A DNA stretch of 10,584 nucleotides from an uncultured Ignavibacteria bacterium. Its GTDB lineage: Bacteria > Bacteroidota > Ignavibacteria > Kapaibacteriales > UBA2268. Both the position numbers and the translations under genes were made by a program. The stretch covers positions 1 to 10,584 of the forward strand of contig CAIWET010000518.1 in the NCBI GenBank assembly GCA_903911805.1, read 5' to 3'. The notes under the pieces were generated by a model. That model was not told where the DNA came from. It was given only the letters and a program-made list of their open reading frames with translations, and did no database searches. Positions 8,287 through 10,584 of the stretch are shown piece by piece; position 1 is the stretch's first letter, and the number at the start of each line of letters is the position of its first letter.

Positions 8287-8913
8287 TTAAAAGTGCATTC
8301 CAAATTTTTCAATGAGCATCGATTCCACTTTATCAATATCAACTTCTGTGCCAATTTCCTGGCTTATTGAAGTTACTTTCTTCTCTTGAATTCCACAGGG
8401 CACAATAAACGAGAATTGTTCCATATTATTGTTTACATTTAATGCAAAACCGTGTGAAGTGACCCATCTTGAGCAATGCATTCCCATTGCACAGATTTTC
8501 CTAGCATTATCAATCCAAACACCAGTTAAGCCCTCTACCCTACCGCCAATTATTTGATATTCAGCAATAGTTTCAATAATGCATTCCTCGATTTCACGCA
8601 AAAACCAATGAAGATCTTCTTTATATGAGGATAAATTGAAAATTGGATACCCAACAATTTGGCCTGGGTTATGAAGAGTAACGTCGCCACCCCTATCATT
8701 TTCGATAACGTCTATACCCATCATTTTCAAAAAATCTGATTGAGCAATAACATTATCTTTACTGCCTGCCCTGCCGATAGTGATAACGGCAGGGTGTTGG
8801 CAAAGTACTAAAACATTTTTATTTCTTTTTTCTTGAATTTCTTTGACTAATTCTTTTTGTTTAGCCCAAGCTTCATTATAATCTATTAAACCCCAATGCT
8901 GAACTTCGAACAT
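8287..8913 (-). CDS. lipB: Octanoyltransferase LipB (lipoate biosynthesis)
   Basis: LipB moves the octanoyl group from octanoyl-ACP to the lipoyl-domain lysine of E2 subunits and GcvH; LipA then adds sulfur. The enzyme is cytosolic. The 208 residues cover the whole family (E. coli LipB is 213). Visible signatures are RGGDVTLHNPGQIVGYPI (74-91), the catalytic Lys139 in 'ARKICAMG', 'SHGFALNV' (153-160), and the catalytic Cys173 in 'IVPCGI', matching the Lys/Cys dyad of the family. It is the last gene of a three-gene run; its ATG overlaps the stop codon of the TPR gene by one base (TAATG). No strong intrinsic terminator follows: the CACTTT/AAAGTG hairpin at 8281-8295 has no T-run after it on this strand. 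Confidence 0.97.
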   Translation of the reverse strand: MFEVQHWGLIDYNEAWAKQKELVKEIQEKRNKNVLVLCQHPAVITIGRAGSKDNVIAQSDFLKMMGIDVIENDRGGDVTLHNPGQIVGYPIFNLSSYKEDLHWFLREIEECIIETIAEYQIIGGRVEGLTGVWIDNARKICAMGMHCSRWVTSHGFALNVNNNMEQFSFIVPCGIQEKKVTSISQEIGTEVDIDKVESMLIEKFGMHF

Positions 8914-9599
8914 TAAAAATTGATTCCTTTGAAATCATCTAACATATCTAGTCCGTGACCTGCTTTTTTATCGTCAGGATCTAATTCCAAAGCTTTAGCA
9001 AATGCTTGTCTTGCTTCGAATTTCATATCAATATTGACATAAGCTTCACCAAGCAATGCATAAGCAGTTGGGCTTACCGGATTATGAGAAATAACTTGAT
9101 TAAAGCTTTTAATTGATTCTTCATAAAAGCCTAATCTAAGATTTGTAACGCCTAAATGGAAAAATGCTATTACAAAATCAGGATTTTTCTGAGTAACAAT
9201 GAAAAAATGTTCTTTTGCTTTTTTCATTAGTCCTGAGTGATAACATATTATACCAAGCCAATAATGGGCAAGCAAGAAATTAGGGTCTAATTCCAATACT
9301 TTTTCCATATGGCTAATAGCATTTTTCATATCAACCATTCTATAATATGATAAAGCTAATTCATAAAGAGCTGTTGGGAATGTTGGCAATAACTCAACTG
9401 ATTTTTGCAATTGTTCAATGCTTTCTTTGAGCATACCCAAACGATAATAAACATTACCTAAATGCTTATACACTATACCATTTTTTGGTTGTTTAATTAT
9501 AGCATTTTTATAATGCTCTATTGCTTTAAAATATTCACCGTGAATTTCGGCTTCATAAGCAGACAAAATGTCTATATCATCAGAACTGAATCTATCCAT
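8913..9599 (-). CDS. Tetratricopeptide repeat protein
   Basis: A 228-residue protein made almost entirely of six 34-residue TPR units at about 8-38, 42-72, 76-106, 110-140, 144-174 and 178-208. Each shows the W/Y-LG-Y, A and 'LDPN/NP' pattern, for example 'GIVYKHLGNVYYRLGMLKESIEQLQKSVELLP' reduced to its key positions: Gly and Tyr in helix A, Ala or Ser in helix B, Pro at the turn. There is no signal peptide or membrane segment, so it should be cytosolic and act as a scaffold for protein contacts. The partner is unknown. AGGAG at 9607-9611, 7 bases before the ATG, fixes the start. It lies 24 bases after the dehydrogenase gene and overlaps lipB by one base. A link to lipoate or acyl-CoA metabolism is suggested only by position. 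Confidence 0.93.
   Translation of the reverse strand: MDRFSSDDIDILSAYEAEIHGEYFKAIEHYKNAIIKQPKNGIVYKHLGNVYYRLGMLKESIEQLQKSVELLPTFPTALYELALSYYRMVDMKNAISHMEKVLELDPNFLLAHYWLGIICYHSGLMKKAKEHFFIVTQKNPDFVIAFFHLGVTNLRLGFYEESIKSFNQVISHNPVSPTAYALLGEAYVNIDMKFEARQAFAKALELDPDDKKAGHGLDMLDDFKGINF
8925..8928 (-). promoter_or_regulatory. Distant ribosome binding site of lipB
   Basis: AGGA lies 11 bases before the lipB ATG, inside the end of the TPR coding sequence. The spacing is longer than usual, so lipB translation probably relies in part on ribosomes finishing the TPR gene at the overlapping TAATG. Confidence 0.5.
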
Positions 9600-9623
9600 T
9601 TAAAAACTCCTAAAAATCAATTA

Positions 9624-10505
9624 TTATTTAAATACCATAGGAACCGGAGCGTCACCGGAATAATCATAAAATCCTTTACCAGATTTTCTACCAAGGAATC
9701 CAGCTGCTACCATTTTTTTCAATAATGGTGATGGTCTGAATCTTGGGTCAGCTATGTCGTTATGTAATACATTCATAATTGCAAGGCAAACGTCCAATCC
9801 AATTAGATCAGCCAAAGATAGAGGTCCCATTGGATGAGCAAATCCAAGTTTTGCTACTTCATCAATTCCTGCTACATCGCCTACATTTTCCATTAATGAA
9901 TGAATTGCTTCATTGATAAATGGCATTAATATTCTATTTGCGATAAATCCAGGATAATCATTTGCTAAAACTGGTACTTTTTTGAGGCTTATTGATAAAG
10001 CTTTAATTGTATTATAAGTTTCATCAGATGTTGCCAATCCATTGATTATTTCTACTAATTTCATCATTGGAACTGGGTTCATAAAGTGCATTCCAATTAC
10101 TTGAGTTGGACGCTTTGTTTTAGCAGCAATTTCTGTAATAGAAATTGTAGATGTATTCGAAGCTAAAATAGCTTCAGGTTTTGCTAAAGCATCTAATTCT
10201 TGAAATATTTTGAATTTGATTTCTTTGTTTTCTGTAGCTGCTTCTATTATTAAATCAGCATTTTTAACATCATCTAAAACTGTTGTTGTTTTGATATTTC
10301 CTAAAGTATCCGATAAAGCTTCTTCAGTTAATGAACTTTTTTTTACTTGTCTTTGTAAATTCTTTTCAATTGTGCCAACGCCTTTGGCAAGAGCACTTTC
10401 TGCGATATCAAATAATACTACACTATAACCTGTTTGAGCAAAAACGTGTGCAATGCCATTGCCCATTGTTCCTGCGCCTAAAACTGCAACTTGTTTGATT
10501 TCCAT
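9624..10505 (-). CDS. hbd: 3-Hydroxybutyryl-CoA dehydrogenase
   Basis: This oxidises (S)-3-hydroxybutyryl-CoA to acetoacetyl-CoA, or the reverse, with NAD(P), in short-chain fatty-acid or butanoate metabolism. The 293 residues match the family length (Clostridium Hbd has 282). The Rossmann dinucleotide site is GAGTMG (10-15) in 'VAVLGAGTMGNGIAH', with Asp33 ending the second strand ('VVLFDI'), which favours NAD. Active-site residues by likeness to the clostridial enzyme are Ser119 in SNTST, His140 in 'VIGMHFMNP', Glu152 and Asn190 in 'PGFIANRI'. The C-terminal domain has 'HPMGPLSLADLIGLD' and the closing 'GFLGRKSGKGFYDYSGD', both strongly typical. AGGA at 10511-10514 lies 5 bases before the ATG. 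It is first in the run with the TPR gene and lipB. Which direction the reaction runs cannot be judged from the window. Confidence 0.96.
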   Translation of the reverse strand: MEIKQVAVLGAGTMGNGIAHVFAQTGYSVVLFDIAESALAKGVGTIEKNLQRQVKKSSLTEEALSDTLGNIKTTTVLDDVKNADLIIEAATENKEIKFKIFQELDALAKPEAILASNTSTISITEIAAKTKRPTQVIGMHFMNPVPMMKLVEIINGLATSDETYNTIKALSISLKKVPVLANDYPGFIANRILMPFINEAIHSLMENVGDVAGIDEVAKLGFAHPMGPLSLADLIGLDVCLAIMNVLHNDIADPRFRPSPLLKKMVAAGFLGRKSGKGFYDYSGDAPVPMVFK

Positions 10506-10522
10506 TTTAATCCTAAACTATA

Positions 10523-10582
10523 TTACATAAAATTAAACTAATTTCAAAAAAAGACGCTATGGTCTTATTTTATTTTATGTAA
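10523..10582. repeat. 11-base inverted repeat upstream of the dehydrogenase
   Basis: TTACATAAAAT (10523-10533) recurs as its exact inverse complement ATTTTATGTAA (10572-10582), with 38 bases between. The AAGAC hairpin lies inside but off centre. It may be a paired operator for the dehydrogenase operon, or a chance match in AT-rich DNA. No full promoter consensus was found here; TAATTTTA and TAGTTTAG match the -7 element at 7 of 8 or fewer positions and lack a TTG at good spacing. Confidence 0.4.
10546..10566 (-). terminator. Weak terminator-like hairpin upstream of the dehydrogenase
   Basis: On the minus strand AAGAC and GTCTT (10562-10566 with 10551-10555) form a 5-base-pair stem with a 6-base loop, followed by a run of Ts. 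It may end a gene lying to the right of the window. The stem is short, and since T-rich sequence also follows on the plus strand it could act both ways. Confidence 0.4.
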
Positions 10583-10584
10583 AT

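Noticed and set aside
8281..8295. CACTTT/AAAGTG hairpin at the lipB stop as a terminator
   Set aside because: On the lipB strand it is followed by TAAATAAAG rather than a T-run, and part of it is inside the coding sequence.
9462..10428. Plus-strand reading frames opposite the TPR and dehydrogenase genes (9462-9725, 10210-10428)
   Set aside because: They are antisense to well-identified genes and have no domain likeness.

Overview
This window comes from an AT-rich bacterial genome, most likely a free-living member of the Bacteroidota/Chlorobiota/Ignavibacteria/Kapabacteria assemblage (FCB group). The evidence is a PorU-type sortase of the type IX secretion system (T9SS), a secreted protein with a T9SS C-terminal sorting domain, and a tRNA promoter matching the Bacteroidetes TTG-N20-TAnnTTTG pattern. 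Good Shine-Dalgarno sequences stand before five of the six protein genes, which fits a lineage outside classic Bacteroidia/Flavobacteriia. The exact class is inference.

Every gene lies on the minus strand, so transcription runs from high to low coordinates. The first cluster (10505 to 8287) is a 3-hydroxybutyryl-CoA dehydrogenase, a six-TPR protein and the octanoyltransferase LipB. These are spaced by 24 bases and then by a 1-base stop/start overlap, which looks like one operon. A weak hairpin lies upstream of it.

A 118-base gap without a recognisable lipB terminator follows (8169 to 8287). It carries A-tracts and a near-consensus promoter for a single tRNA-Gly(GCC) gene (8169 to 8097). The tRNA trailer has a small GAAA-loop hairpin and then a strong intrinsic terminator (8062 to 8020).

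The second cluster (7841 to the left edge) begins with a 1305-residue PorU, the cysteine-protease-fold sortase that cleaves T9SS sorting signals at the cell surface. Downstream, with gaps of 44 and 4 bases, come a 409-residue exported beta-propeller-like protein with a T9SS sorting domain, then a very large exported protein whose first 881 codons are in the window and which runs off the left edge. Its family is not certain; one segment resembles the end of a TIM-barrel-type fold. The layout suggests a sortase made together with two exported proteins, at least one of them its probable substrate.

There is no mobile element, CRISPR array or rRNA. Apart from the unidentified large exported protein and the porU-plus-cargo arrangement, most genes are recognisable housekeeping or secretion genes.
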